From Eumeta japonica (taxonomy: Eukaryota > Arthropoda > Insecta > Lepidoptera > Psychidae), in contig BGZK01000007.1 of the NCBI GenBank assembly GCA_005406025.1, positions 248,001 to 312,000 on the forward strand: a stretch of 64,000 bases of DNA, written 5' to 3'. The position numbers and the translations under genes were made by a program. This document shows positions 25,660 through 39,170 of the stretch, piece by piece; the stretch's first letter is position 1; the number at the start of each line of letters is the position of its first letter. The notes beneath the pieces are model-generated. The model did no database searches. It was not told the DNA's origin and saw only the letters and a program-made list of their open reading frames with translations.

Positions 25660-26885
25660 TAGAGTTCATGAAAAGGAAGAAGTCTTCCCATAAACATTGT
25701 GGCTTTAAAGAAGACCATGACATGTAGTATAAAATTTTCTTTGTATGATGAAAGACAACGAAGAAATGAAGGACAGTTTTTATGTCTTTTTAAAACATTG
25801 TTATGTTTATGAAACATAACCTCTACCAGTGACATAGATAAAGGGTAGCAGGGCGGGCAAATGCCACGGGCGGTCCCCTGACTAAAGAAGTTGCAAGCAT
25901 AGGAGTAAACTTCCCATAACAAACGTTTGATTGTTACGGCAAGTTTGAAAGTCATCTTTGGAATGCCTCGAAATGTTTGAAGGTTTGTCTGAAAGAATTG
26001 AAAAGGTATCGATATGAATTTGGAAACTTAAAAAAGGAAGCAAATAGTGTAATAGTGAAATCGTTCATCAACTCCAAATTTCCTAAAACTGACCAAAGAA
26101 AAGTGAAAAGCCATTTTTATGAAATTTAAGAAGTTGAATGTCTCGAGGATCCGGAAAGCTATTGGACATCATTAAACAATTAAGATCACATTTCCTTGCA
26201 ATGAATTATATTGTTTATATTTTCAATCCCTTGCAATTTGTTACTTTGTAAAATTTAAATAATACCGAGTTGTTCAAAAATTTTAAAATTTGTTGATCTA
26301 TATAAAAAAGATATAAGTATCTGCTTTATTTTCTAAGTGAACTGTCCGTTTTAAATCCACTTTTAGACACGAATAGACGAGTAGAGTAAAATGTTGATTT
26401 ATTAATCATAAAAAATCATTTTAGATCCTATAGCTTTCCCGAAATGTATACTGCATTTATGTTATTTATAATAATTTCTGTGACTACAGCCAGAGCTGGG
26501 AGATTATTTTCAATGTTACAATTATTAAAAACCTACCTAAGAAATTATATGGAATAAGAAAGAGTGCCTACGTTGGCTACTCTATCAATTGAAAATCTTA
26601 TTGTATGAAATTCGATGATGTCATTGGCGCTTTTACAGAACAGAAATGTCGAAAAAATAAATTTTGCTCAAATAAACTCATTACTTCAATCTAATACTTA
26701 TGCTTTTGAAAATAAAATTTTAAAGATCATTGACCAAAAATGCACAAATCAATTACAATGATGTTGGTAACTATTTAAGTGATTATTAAAATGAAACTAC
26801 ATTTCCATCTTTTCTTGGCGAGGGTCCCATCGGTGAATTTGTAATTGTCCAAGTGGTATAGTTACGCCACTGATCTCCACGAGAG
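25660..26885 (+). mobile_element. hAT-family transposon remnant
   Basis: At about 26480-26620 the plus strand reads TTARAGRLFSMLQLLKTYLR then NYME, a TAA stop, and ERVPTLATLSIENLI in the same frame. This is the C-terminal hAT dimerisation segment (compare ASAERSFS..LKRIKTYLRS..QERL..LALLSIE). The stop replaces the usual Gln codon. The far part, with CAAGTGGTATAGTTACGCCACTGATC, resembles the end of these elements. The 5' end is uncertain and was set by the first related sequence. Confidence 0.6.
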
Positions 26886-27799
26886 TGAAATCGCGGGCAA
26901 CAATTGATAAAGTATAAATATATTATGGAAATATAAAACACATGTGTAAAGGAAAATCAAAGCACTTACTTCTTTTAGACTTTCAAGGATATAATCAATA
27001 ATAAAAATTAAATATCGTTCATTTTAAAAGGGAATTACAATAAAAAAATGTACAATTATTTTAAGTAAATGAAGTAATTATAGTTAGTTTATGTATGTTA
27101 TGCAATTTATAATAACGCAAATTATTAGTACCGCGCTTCTACTTTTTGATTTAAAACTCTAAAAAACACTGTGATATTGTTATCTTAGTGTTCTTTAGAA
27201 TCGTCAGTTTTTCGTCATCAATCGTCAGTCGTTTAGAATTTTTTTAAAAACGTCAAAAAAGAATTTTTGACGATTTTAACACCATAATCGATGGGAGGAA
27301 TTTAGAAGTGGCACGGAGGGTTTTTATCAACTTATTTGCAAAGAGATTTAATATGTGCATGCCAGTGATAGGGAGAATAAGAAATATGTTTGATTTGCCA
27401 GACGGTTTTTTGTCAGTTGTCAAAAAATCCTTTATCGATCCAATTAAACGCCTCTTGAACGCTATAGTTCGAGGGACTAAAAATTATGACCATCAAATTG
27501 CGCGGAACGTCCTCTTCATTCATGTTTTTTACTATATCTGTAATTCGCCAAATCTTAAATAAACGAACGTTGCAAGCGAAACATGTAAAGACGTTAAAAA
27601 TTCACCCACAACAGATCCGCTGTCCGCTGACGAGCGCGGGCGTGACTCGGCCCGTTTCGTGAAAAAAAAATCGCTACGACTTAATGATCCTTTGTGAAAC
27701 AGGAGTTCAGTTATTCGGTAAATGCATGCGGTTCTTATAGGGATGAGCGATGGGTGGTCGATTCTCAGATTTATTGGCGTTCGACATTTTTAACACACT

Positions 27800-28200
27800 T
27801 TTTGAAGTAAAACTTCTATTGCGACTTCCAACAAGGTTGCGTTAAACGTTTTACGCTACCATGGAGGGGGTATGAAAGCACTGTTGCGTTAAACGTTCAA
27901 CGCTCCTGGGGAGGGGGAATAGAAAGAGACAGAGCGAGAGTGAATGCGTGGCACTCGAACGCATGCGCGTAGTATACCTGTTACAGGCCAGCGCGAGCGT
28001 TAGCAACGAGTAGCGTCCAATATTCCAATAGATTTGGATATTTCTTCACTCGAAAATGATAATTAAAAGATACGATCAATTGTGAATTGTAAGCAATGTT
28101 AATAAAGTTTGTTTTAAAGAAACAATATGAGTTCACTAAAAATCAATTTCTACCCCTTCCTATTTTCATTTCCACATTACGAAGTTTCACTTCTTCCCCG
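27800..28200. mobile_element. possible short nonautonomous element with internal duplication
   Basis: GTTGCGTTAAACGTT occurs at 27836 and again at 27882, each followed by a near-palindromic ACGC and a GGAGGGGG tract. TGAAGTAAAACTTCT near 27802 and CGAAGTTTCACTTCT near 28180 are near reverse complements and could be terminal repeats about 390 bases apart. No coding sequence was found. It may be a MITE. Confidence 0.3.
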
Positions 28201-30250
28201 TGGAGGGACTCCACGCACTATCTTTTTTATTATCACTACTGTAACGTCTGTGAGTGACTTTTGATTTGATCGCAATTGAAATTTATTTGCAGCGAATGAG
28301 CTGATTATTTTGATCAGTCTGCATTAAGAATCTTTATTATAAAAGTGGGCCAGTTATTATTAAATTTTAATATAATTTTTTTGCTAAAAGACTTATTCAA
28401 TAACAAAAATAAAAATATTATAAGTAAAATTGCATCTCTGTTTATCTATTGGCTATTTTGAAAACGAGATTTAATTAATTTCTCTCGATAGAAAAAAGAT
28501 CCTGAAAATAACCATAATAAAACACATTTTCTTGTGTTATAGTAAATTTCATACATCTCATTGGCTTTTTATTTGTCTATATAATATATATTTTCTATAT
28601 GATGAAATAAAAAAAATTGTCGCTTACATCGTTATTTTCAGTTTTGTGGTATTATATTTCATTTGCACTAGAGTATATGACGCATCTGCCCTCTCTATCG
28701 CACAGTGCGAGGGCTTGACCAGACCTTGCTCAGCTCTGCTTCGTATTCCTCTGCTAGATATAAGAGTGGAATCCCGGTTCTTTTTGTTTTACCAGCAGAT
28801 CACGCGACTTGAAAAAATGTTTCCATTACATTGCCGATTTTCTATTTGAGAAGAGTACTTGACGCAAACGTAAGCCAGCCTTCAAAATTTATATTTGCAA
28901 TACTGCCGATTCATTTGGTTTTTCGGGCATATACTATGTGGCGTCAGGCGGCGGTGGCATTCTTATCGACTTAGCGCTAGCACGGCGAGGGCTACGTGCA
29001 TTACGCGGGGAGCTGATAGTTAGGTCATGTCTCTAAGGCGGGAACATCTAACTTTTACTAGGCTTTGTACAGACTTAAATATATACGCAGATGCGTATGA
29101 CAAAATTTCGGATTAAGCGTTTATTTATGGATTAAAATTTCAATAGATGTAAACAAAAAATGTCAATGAGTGTATAATCTACCGTTTGTCTATTTTCTTT
29201 TCGACATGTGCAGAGTTTATACGCTGCACATTCTCATTCACTCATACGAATGAGAATCATGGATTAGTACCGTCTTTTTAGCTTCTTCTTCTTACCTGTG
29301 TCATTTTGTTTCTATTAAATGCTGGAAGGTGGAAACCTCGGCACCTGAAGAGGTCTAACAAAGTTTTATTCGATTTTTGTCGTCCAATACTATCATTACG
29401 TTCCTCTACTTGTCTGTGTCCTTCAATTGTTCAGCTATGTTCAACCGTGCCCTTTCAATCAGGAATTACCGTGATCTCTATAATAGCAGTGCGCGAGAAT
29501 GCATGTCGCGCCAACTTGGGCGTGTAAACGGATGAGGTACCTTGTAAATGAAATGACACACCTCATGTCCGTATTTTAGGCACGTTAGGTATGTACTTAC
29601 ATGTTACATTAGGGGCTCCATTTAAGCAGATCGACGTTTGGCTCTAAGTTCACTGTTATAGGAACTTTCCGCCGCAGACGACATACATAAGTTGTCAGTA
29701 GTAGTAGTGGACAGTAGAATTTAATTGGAGGGATAAAGCTATAGGATTCCGTCAAAATCTACCCCTCGCTCGTCCTTTTCTGAGTGTGCTGTGAGGCAAG
29801 ACCTTTGAGACAGACCCGAAGAGACGTGCTGTGCGACTTTAAAATTCTGCAGCATCCACCGCGGATTTCTCTTAGATTTTATAGATACATATAGAACAGG
29901 AAAAGGTAAGAACCCATTGGAAACAGGAGTCCGTGTCTTACAATGAGTTTTAATTTGGTTGTTAAAAGTACTGTATATACAAAAATTTTAGCTCTTATAT
30001 TGGTACAGCATTTTATATAGGTTTTGTGTTATTTATCTCTAAGCTATGTGTCCTTAGTTTCTATCTGGAATGATAAAACCCGTCTGAGTGTATTTGAAAA
30101 CCAAAAGATTCCTAATTGTTAATTTCTATCTCTGTAAATGATTTTTTAAATGGTGTTTTTGGTTATAAATATTAGAACTATATTTGATAAGTGTTTATAT
30201 TGGAAATAATTCTTATTTTTTGTTATATTTCTTATTGTATATATTTTACC

Positions 30251-30600
30251 GTCGTAAAGCCATGCTGTGTTGAACTTCACTGTACTACGAAAATGGGCCT
30301 ATTCAACTGGTGGAATACCATACTCTCACAGAGTGTAGACGTAGATTAGTATCCGCTGGTGCGTTTTGTTTAGCGAGTGAGAGTTCTGAAGGCCCACTTT
30401 TTTCTCATTCGGATACCTTATTCCTCCTTAAAAGTATCTGTGGCCCAGTTCCTCTCCATTAGATATCCTATTTCTTTCTAAAAGACCAACATTGTATTAG
30501 TGATAACTTTGGGATTGCAAGCTTCCACGGACAGCGCTGATCACCTACTATCTGGCGGCTCGCATGCACGTTTGCCCCCTTGAAATACTATAAAAAAGTT
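30251..30600 (+). repeat. short interspersed repeat, copy 1 of 4
   Basis: It runs from AAAGCCATGCTGTG, through ATACCATACTCTCACAGAGTG and GCGAGTGAGAGTTC, to TCGCATGCACGTTTGCCCCC and CTATAAAAAA. It shares order and strand with copies near 37.6, 38.9 and 41.2 kb. The ending (TCCAYGGAC, tail of TTTGCC then TATAAAAA) resembles a common lepidopteran SINE or non-LTR tail. Confidence 0.65.
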
Positions 30601-30784
30601 GACTTGTGCTTACAATCGTATAATTTCATATCGACACTGAAATAAATGTGTCTATACGTCCATGTTTACGACTGTTTATAAAATGTGGTACGTTACCGCG
30701 ATGCAATTAAAACAGTTGTGTATCTCTATACGATAAAATGAAAATATCGAATAGCTTGAGAATGATCGTACACTCTCCGATAGA

Positions 30785-30930
30785 GAGATTATTTATTCGG
30801 CGTGCTGTCCACGGGCGACGCCCACCGCACGAGACCATGAGATACGGCGGCCGGGGCTAACGGCTCTCCGCGAACCGCGCCGATAATGAATTCAGGCTGT
30901 ATTTTGTCCGCGTTTATCAAAACGACCCCC
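30785..30930. promoter_or_regulatory. GC-rich intronic island
   Basis: CGGCGTGCTGTCCACGGGCG through GCGAACCGCGCCGATAATGA is strongly GC-rich inside AT-rich DNA. No frame of length is present and no repeat match is visible elsewhere in the window. It may be a conserved noncoding element. Confidence 0.2.
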
Positions 30931-33589
30931 GGGGGATCCCATAAAACATGAATTGTAGCTTTTACGATGTAAAAAGTTAAGCGTGTCCGGAAGTGGAGCG
31001 AGTCAAATGTTATATATATATATACAATATTCCGGCGGACATGGGTGAATGGGTTGGGTGTGTATTGAGAGCTTGATTTGCATCGGATGCTTTACACTCT
31101 GATAATGAAAGAATGGACCGAAACATTTTCAACTTGAGTCAAATTAAAATACTCCACGTGCTAGAGCGCATATCGTTGTCATTGCACTGGTGATCTGTGA
31201 AGATAGCAGTTAAAAAATTTTCCAACCCGCACTGCGCTAGCGCGGTTGGCTGATGGTGAAAACTTCCTAAGTATGAAAGAAGGCATTGTGGTAATTAAGC
31301 TTGTCTTTGCAGTGGGTTCATACAAATCTCACACAATAAACAATATTCTGTTAGGTCTATTTGCACCTCGTTGCACCTGACACATTAGCTTCAGGTGCAG
31401 ATCTAGAAATCTTTCATGGGTCAGGATTAGATTAAATTTGTTATATCAGAGTTAAAACTCAAATACAAAAACTCTCATTGGGAAAGGACATAAATCTGAA
31501 GTTAAGACAACTGACTTACAAACGTGCATATAACGCGATCGAAAACCAGTTTCTAGAACTGCAAAATCTACAGTTAACGGTTTTCCTGACGGACCATAGA
31601 AAACGTCTTCAGAATTTTAAAGTATCATGTTGTTCATTTATGTTTATATCAGAATTTGCTGAAGCTTATAATTATAAGTTTTTTCAATGAATTTTAAGCT
31701 TAATACGTTAGTAATGAAAGGTAAATAACGCAACGACTAACTTTATTTCGATAGTAAAGTTTGCACATAATTTGTAGATATTCTCCTGTTTGTGAAATCT
31801 CAGATATGAGCACAGAAATACTAAAGAGAGCAAGTACATTTTTTAGAAACTTGAGCAGAAATGATGATAAATAAATCTCACTAAGTCGTCTACGTCTGCA
31901 CGTAATACTTTGAGTTAGATTAAAATTAGAAAATAAAGTAATCAGTAATAAAAATAGAGTAATTAAAAGGATTTGTTTTTGAACGTAATTACAGCTATTA
32001 TGTATGAGCAGATGCGTATATTCCACACATGCCAAAACACGTTTCTAAAAATCAAATTGCTAAATGGTATCACGCAATAAAAATTACTTGGATTCCAAAA
32101 AAAACATATTTCGTATAGTTGTTATGTTATTTAGAAATAGCGCAATCCATGATTCGGCGTATCAAATGATTTTTCTCTCGATTTGATAAGATCCGAACAG
32201 ACAGAAGCCGGGACGAGCAATATAATACAAAAAATAAAAACAGTTTATTAGGAATAATGAACGTTCATAGAAATTGTAGTTTGAAAAAACAATTATTCCA
32301 CACATAAAATTTACCACCTGCATCGTTAACATCCATTAAAAGTTTCACATTGAAATTGATCGGTTTCGAATGATTAAGACTTGTTTTCTACCCTTGTTAC
32401 GCCATTAATTTGGTTTACACAAACATTTCCAGAATACTCTTCCCCAATTCTTGCATTAAAAATATTCGCTCTATAGATTTCTTTCGTCAATCCACTTCGA
32501 TTAGTCGTCTCTAGATTGCTTAATCATCTTTTCCAATCGTTTTCTTTTCAATGTCTTCTTTAAACCACACCGTTCTCTCCCATCACTATTTTTATATTAA
32601 TCTTTCGAGGACACATCATACGTACTATGCATAGGGCGTACTACAATCGTGTTGAACCTATTTTAAATTTTTTCTCTCGTAAACCTTTATCAAATTTCTC
32701 GTACACTGTACGTACAAGGTACGACAGCGCCTTAACTAACCATCGTCAATTTTTATAGATAAAAGATTACTGGCTGATTTAAAACGTTCTGTGATTTTTT
32801 AATACAACGTCTTTTTTATCGGTCGTATTATATATCTAAAGGAAAAACATGTTGGTTTAACGTATAAATAATCACATTCTAGAAACGAGTGTGTAATGTT
32901 ACACACGCATTCGAAACATTACGAAAAAGGTTTCGCGTGTTAGAACTTTTAAATTTGAAAAGGCAGTGCTGAGGTAAAATGTGGTTAAGGTAGTGCCTTA
33001 GCACATGCAACGCGTGCTGGAAAAAGAATAGACAATTTTCGTGCTCCGCGGGCATTCTTCTTGTCCGCCCGTCTGCTTACAAATGACTTCTTTCGTAATC
33101 CGAACAATGGCTGGAAGCGAGTTCGCATGTCTTTGATAACTAACAAGTTTCCTAGTGCGTCGACGCAATTCGCATAGTTTTTTTTTTTTATTTTAAGTAA
33201 AGTACTCTCTGTTTTAATGCTTGACATACGACAGACAGAACTGAATGCAAAATGCTTGAAAATTCATCTAAAGCCATATCATTGCTTTTGAGAATGGCGA
33301 CATTCTTTAGAATGATGCATTGTCGAGTTTGAATTGTAATTTAATGAAATGATATCTGAAACGGACAATTCGCCAAATACGTTGCAAAAATATTAGTTAT
33401 CTCTAAATTTGTTTTGAGCCATTTCAGATAAATAAAATTTCGTAAGTATTTTTTTGTATTAATTATAGGACTTATATTATTATTTATCTAATCATATCTA
33501 TAGTATACATATAATAAAACAATAGTACTCGATACGTCTGTACAATGAAAGTGTGAAAAATGGAAGAGAGTCCTCTCTCCATTGTAATC

Positions 33590-33636
33590 TTTTCTTACAC
33601 TACATTTCTCCATAAGAGAAATGTAGTGTAAGAAAA
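33590..33636. repeat. perfect inverted repeat, 21-base arms
   Basis: TTTTCTTACACTACATTTCTC and its exact reverse complement flank the loop CATAA. A second, smaller palindrome (ATGGAAGAGAG / CTCTCTCCAT) lies immediately upstream at about 33560-33582. Confidence 0.8.
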
Positions 33637-33699
33637 AAAAACATGTCTTGTCTGTCATGGCATGTCTGAATGGATTTCTAAAAACGTCCTAAAAAAAAC

Positions 33700-34235
33700 A
33701 TCTCTCTGAATTTCAAGTTTCTGGCATTCATAGCCACGGCTCTATGTTGCTGAATTAGTTATATAAATTCCCAAGCCTATTTTATAACAACCTCATTTGA
33801 TCACTTATAGGGGAACTTATGAAAAGTTAAAAAGTAGGTGTCTAATTATTATTATTAGTGATAGATACTATAATTATACTGAGAGTTTGGAATCGATTAG
33901 TTTAAAAAAATCTCCACACAAATTTGCACCCCTTTTTAAAGGTAATTTTGAAAAATAAGTGACTACCTTTTTTATTACTCATAATAAAGAGTATTTACTG
34001 TGATTTTGAAAACACTGCTCTACCAAAATAACGAAATTTCATATAAATTTCCAACCCTCATTTTGTACCTTTAGGGGTGGAATTTTTAAAAATCCTTTCT
34101 TACTGCACACCTACGTCATCTAAGGAACATTTGTGCAAAATTTTATGTTCTAGACCCAGCGGTTTCAGCTGTGCGTTGATCGATCAGTCAATGAATCAAC
34201 GTGTCAGATTTTTCTTTTAAAGATATATGTGACAA
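33700..34235 (+). repeat. RTE-like interspersed tail
   Basis: Phrases such as TTCATATAAATTTCCAACCC, TTTAGGGGTGGAATTTTTAA, CACACCTACGTCATCTAAGG and CAGCTGTGCGTTGATCGATC match, from memory, a noncoding tail very common in moth genomes. An older, shorter copy appears to lie in its first 150 bases. Confidence 0.5.
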
Positions 34236-34442
34236 TGACATTTTTTGTCAATTAAGTAGTGGCATAGTTTAGTTTTTCTTTCAATAAACACCACATAAAC
34301 ATGACATATGGCATGAAAATGCATTATCCATCGTAGATTTTAAATGTCTTAGTATCGGCATGCAAGGAAGACATCACATGATTTCTTAAATAGTTTACTT
34401 TGTCTAACAAAGTTAATGTTTATTAACAAGAATTATTATTTT

Positions 34443-34751
34443 CTACAGATCTTTACGTTTTTGATATTTTTTATAAGTAGATACCAAAAATCCCTCACTA
34501 TGTACACATACATATATATCTTTATAGCATTTTAAGGAACAAACGAGCATAAAAACCACCACAACATTAGGAAGTAGGTGATCATCGCTGCCCATGGATG
34601 TTTGCAATTTCCAAGGAGTCATCAGTACGTTGCTGGCCTTTAAGAAAGGATACGCTCTCTCCTTGCGGACGCCTTGTCGTAATTCTTTGGAAATACCACT
34701 GATGACAACTGCGTCAAATGTGATACGGTTGTCATAAATGTGAACATCCAT
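34443..34751 (-). CDS. unidentified 102-residue open frame
   Basis: On the minus strand it starts MDVHIYDNRITFDAVVISG and contains KERAYPFLKASNVLMTPWKL then QTSMGSDDHLLPN, followed by a hydrophobic VVVVFMLVCSL. I do not recognise the family. The first 60 residues have a mixed composition more protein-like than most frames here. It could be an exon, a transposon fragment or chance. Confidence 0.2.
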   Translation of the reverse strand: MDVHIYDNRITFDAVVISGISKELRQGVRKERAYPFLKASNVLMTPWKLQTSMGSDDHLLPNVVVVFMLVCSLKCYKDIYVCVHSEGFLVSTYKKYQKRKDL

Positions 34752-37587
34752 AAGTCAAGATTGTTATTTATTTACTGATAAAAATGGAAAAATACTGACT
34801 TATCAAAAATAATAATGTAAAATTATAGCGGTTTTATTTTTGATCATCCTAAAAGTTGCCCTGCTTTGTGCATTAAATATTAAATGCAAATTTTGAATAT
34901 CATTGAAACTATATTCTAGTTTCATAAATTCAAATATCATTTTTTTTTAAATTTTGTATAAGTATTTATAATACATAAATACCTAACACTTTTCTATGAA
35001 AGTATTTAGTAATTAAGTTTTTGTACAGAATAGAGGCGAATTTATAGTTGAAAGTGTTGCTCTCTTTAAGCCGTGATTAACCAACGTGAGGAAAACTTTT
35101 TATGACACGCCAGATCATAACTAAATGCGATCAATAATCAATACTACAAGTTACAAGAGTGCTAGCCAAAAAGTGTTTTTATGAAAAGATTGCTAACGAA
35201 ATTTAATAATTGTTGACTCCCTTATTTTTTTACGAAATAAAGATAACCCAACATATGTTATACATATGAACTTCAGGATTATATATCAAGTTATAGTAGA
35301 TTATTACAGGCAGCCATTGTGTTGCTTTGAAAAATATACTCAAATCATTCATGAGCTGAAATAGAAGAGCGATCTGTGTGTTGCCTCCCTACTAGACAAT
35401 ATCTTCTTCGTCTTGATCAAATGTGAATTGACCATTAACTTCTTTGATTTAAGTCTTATTATGAACTATTTGCTCCGTGCTTTATACCACTCGTTAAGTT
35501 ATCGATAGCTGATGAGAATGATGATAAATACTCGCGACCATCAACGTTAATCATTAATGATCATTAACAGGGCGGCGTAAAAGGGCTTAAGATTCAAATA
35601 AAAACATTGTCGATGGATTAATAATCCTACAATAGTGTGGCAAAAATCTAACAATTCTAATTTTATATCAATAATGCTCAAATCAAAAAATGCAGCATCA
35701 CCGTGTTAGTCTATTTCACCCTATAACCCACTGTGGGTTCATGTTAAAGAAAATCTGATTTAGTAGCACACATAGTCCGATCCGAAACGAAGGGTTGTGT
35801 TAATGGCACGATATTGTGAAAGAATACAGTTTCCAGTGGTTTCAGATAATGTGTTCTGTGAAAACGGTGTTGCACTGCATACATTCAAATAGCATAAATT
35901 AATCGCAAGCGCATTTGCTTCTATTACGCGATTATCTGGTTGCATTGGAACGTCTTTGGTCCGTTGGAATCTAAGAATTAGAGTAAATGGATGCTCATAG
36001 CCATATTTAGCTCGAAATGATTTGATAACTGTGGATAATGTTATTCAGACATTTGTGATGTTGCGATTCAAGGCTATGTCAATTACTCGCAAATTTTGTT
36101 ATTTGGTTAGCCTTTCTTAACCAATGTTGCTATCAGGCGGCTAATTCTAGGCGTTTGATATGTATCTTCATGTTGTTAGCTACGTTAATTGCAACAAATA
36201 CTACTTTTTTTATAACATTTTAGGAAAACATATATTTATTCATATACTTTTTATTATATTTATACTAATTTTTTTTTTGGATCGTGGGAGGATTTACGTT
36301 CCGTATGGGTGTCGAGAATTATTTGTCGGGTAATACCAGCGCTAAACTTATATAAAAATGTTTGCGACACGGCGTATGCGCATTAAAATTGCTGAATTCC
36401 AGATAAGATAGGGTAGATTTTATTTCAATTTGCAATGAAAATAAAAGTGGATAAAACTCTTGATACAACCTAATGCACGTAAATGTAAGCATTTAGTTCA
36501 TGCCTAATGTAGCGACCACTTTCGTTTTCAAATGAGCTGTACGCTTTGTTACGTCAATGTTGTGACTTACTGTACTGTCAACAGTGAAAGTATCTATCGG
36601 CGTGTCCAATGCTGCGTTTGTTCGAGTGTTGGTTTTAATGTGTATTTGGTTTACAGTAATGAATGTCACTTTGCTAGTTAATTTCGTATAATGTAAAAAA
36701 AAAGAAACTATTAAGGTTGAGTAAATGTTATTGGGGACAAGAAAATAGTGAGCAATTATTAATGTCAAACGTGTATCAGTATAGTGAACGAAATAGGCTT
36801 ATAAAATCTTTTATACATTTTGTAATATTAACAGTTCTTATTTGCAATTATACAAATGTAATAGTTAACGTTAAAAATAGTAGAAGTCGTCATTTAAAAT
36901 TCGTAGCTTTGCGTGAAATAAATTGAGTGTTAAAAGTTAATAGGTCCTTATTAGATGGCAGTATGTGTTATTATTTACTATACAGGGAATTTATAAAAAT
37001 TATACCATAATCTTTAAATATGGCTTATGAATATATGATTTTTCAACTGTTACGCAAAAATTCTAAGTAGAAAACCTATAGGTTTCATAGAGACGTCATT
37101 ATCTTCATAAAACTTTTGATAGAGGTCGTTGCGAACCAAATGCAGTATAATCTTCATTGTGAATTTTTTTGAAAAACTTCAATATCCGTGACAGCCAATC
37201 AGGGTGTAGTATTAAGTATTGTTTTATCTCCCAATGGAAAAAGTACGAGTTAACATTCCACTTTGACACATAATAACATAGCAGTTTACGACAAAGTCAG
37301 CTTTCTTGTGTTGCATCGAAAATGACATACATTTTCGAATTATTATTATTATAAAACCGATAATCTGAAGAAGTCGATTTTTCATTGTGATTCCGTGTGT
37401 TAATAAAGCAGCTGTAATTTTTAAATAAAAAAACATACAAATTACTACTAATAATATATTAGAAAATATATCAGTGTAAACAAATGAAGATTATTATTAA
37501 AACGAAATGCCAAAACTAGATGATTACAGACTATATAATAGTTCATTTTAATAGTGACCATTTAAAGTTACACATAACTCGTTTATA

Positions 37588-37895
37588 AACTGTGGCAGAG
37601 CACTATGGCCAACTTGGATGTAACACAAAAATGGGCCGGCTCGTCTTGTGAAATACCATATTCTCACAGAATACGAACGTTAAGAAGCAGTTTTTTCTAT
37701 TGCATTTCGTCCAGTAAGTGAGAGGTCAAGTGGTGCACTCCCCCTTTCCCCTTTTATCATCCTGATCCGTCTCCATTGGATAACCTGTTCTCTCCTCTGG
37801 GGTTGCCAGTGTCCATGGACGGCGGTGACCATCTACTTCATGATAGTTCTCCTGCTCTTTTGCCCTTCGCCTATTTTATAAAAAAATATATTTCT
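37588..37895 (+). repeat. short interspersed repeat, copy 2 of 4
   Basis: It shows AAATGGGCCGGCTCG, ATACCATATTCTCACAGAAT, AAGTGAGAGG, a pyrimidine-rich CTCCCCCTTTCCCC tract, GTGTCCATGGACGGCGGTGA and a TTTTGCCC..TATAAAAAAA end. It is the best-preserved 3' half of the four copies. Confidence 0.7.
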
Positions 37896-38849
37896 CTGAA
37901 ATTGGTTTCCCATTTTCAATTCGTATATTCATATGAATATGTATAATAATAAAATACTTTCAAGAAAAAAAGACTAATTAGATAGCCATTTCTAATTATA
38001 CTGTACTATTTAAGAAAATACCTAATTAATTTTAAACATTTAATTGTAAACAAAAAACTGCCATAGGGCACAGAAAATAATACACGAGGGCCATAAGCGC
38101 CTTAACAGTGAAACCGAACAAACTTCCACAAAAACAAGCTTTTAACAAAATTGCACATCGTGTTTTATGTGCTTATTTTATGTGCGCGTGCTTTATGCGC
38201 GGTACTAAATTTACGTTAGTCTTTCGATTAGTGGATGCTAATGGGTGTTCAAAAAGACGGACTTGAAATTGTTGACAAGTTTATTAGGAAAATCACTTAT
38301 ATGCCGACTCCACCTTTACAGAAATCTTTTATATCTTATGAGGAGTGCACAGAAGAAAAACCTTGCAAATCTATATTATGCTCTCTATAGAGAGTACAAA
38401 ACCCGTTAAATGCAGCAATGTGGTAGTTGTGATGAAGCCATAAAAATCTTCTTTGCTCAAGGAACTCTATAAATATTATGCAGAACCATAAAATTTTATT
38501 TACTCAGCGCGCGCGACAATGAAATATGTGGGTCGACGAGACGTAGGACGAAACGAAGCGTAAAGCGTGTCTTGTAGTTATAACAAAACCGTCACAGCTC
38601 AAATACAACAATTCGTCTTATGAAAGGTCCAAAAAACAACAAAATGTTTATCGTAATACGGTTTACGACACGAAGACGGTCCAGCACAATGGGCGGCTTG
38701 CATCATGGGCACGCTTTTGTCGTTAGAGCTACTGTAATCGTTAAATTGTTGTGAAACATGCATTAATCATCATTTTTGTTGAAATATTAATGAAATAAAA
38801 TACTGTGTGGATAAAATTACTTAAATCAAATTTAGATTATTTTATTGTA

Positions 38850-39170
38850 TTAGAGCCATGCTGTGGTTAATTTGGTTGCAGTACGTAAATGGGCTGGCTC
38901 GACCTGTGCAGTACCATATTCTCACAGAATATAGGTGTGACGTAACAGTTTCCGTTGTTGCTTTTCGTGCAGTGAGTGAGAGTTCCGGTGACTCACTCTC
39001 CCTCCGTCACTTCACAACTTCTCTGCGTCAGCCCTCTCCCTTCTCCATCAGTCCACTTATTCCTCCATGACATATCATATTTCTACCCAAGAGGCTAGTA
39101 AAAAACACGGTGACCACTTGTTGGCTCGCATGTTTGTTTGTTCGTCGATAATGCTATAAAAATTTATTAG
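38850..39170 (+). repeat. short interspersed repeat, copy 3 of 4
   Basis: It starts AGAGCCATGCTGTGG and has AAATGGGCTGGCTCG, GTACCATATTCTCACAGAAT and AGTGAGTGAGAGTTCCGG. It ends GTTTGTTCGTCGATAATGCT with ATAAAAA. The open frame across it (38858-39070) is incidental. Confidence 0.7.

Noticed and set aside
25659..25955. 98-codon minus-strand frame
   Set aside because: It lies antisense within the hAT remnant and its adjoining repeat and has no motif.
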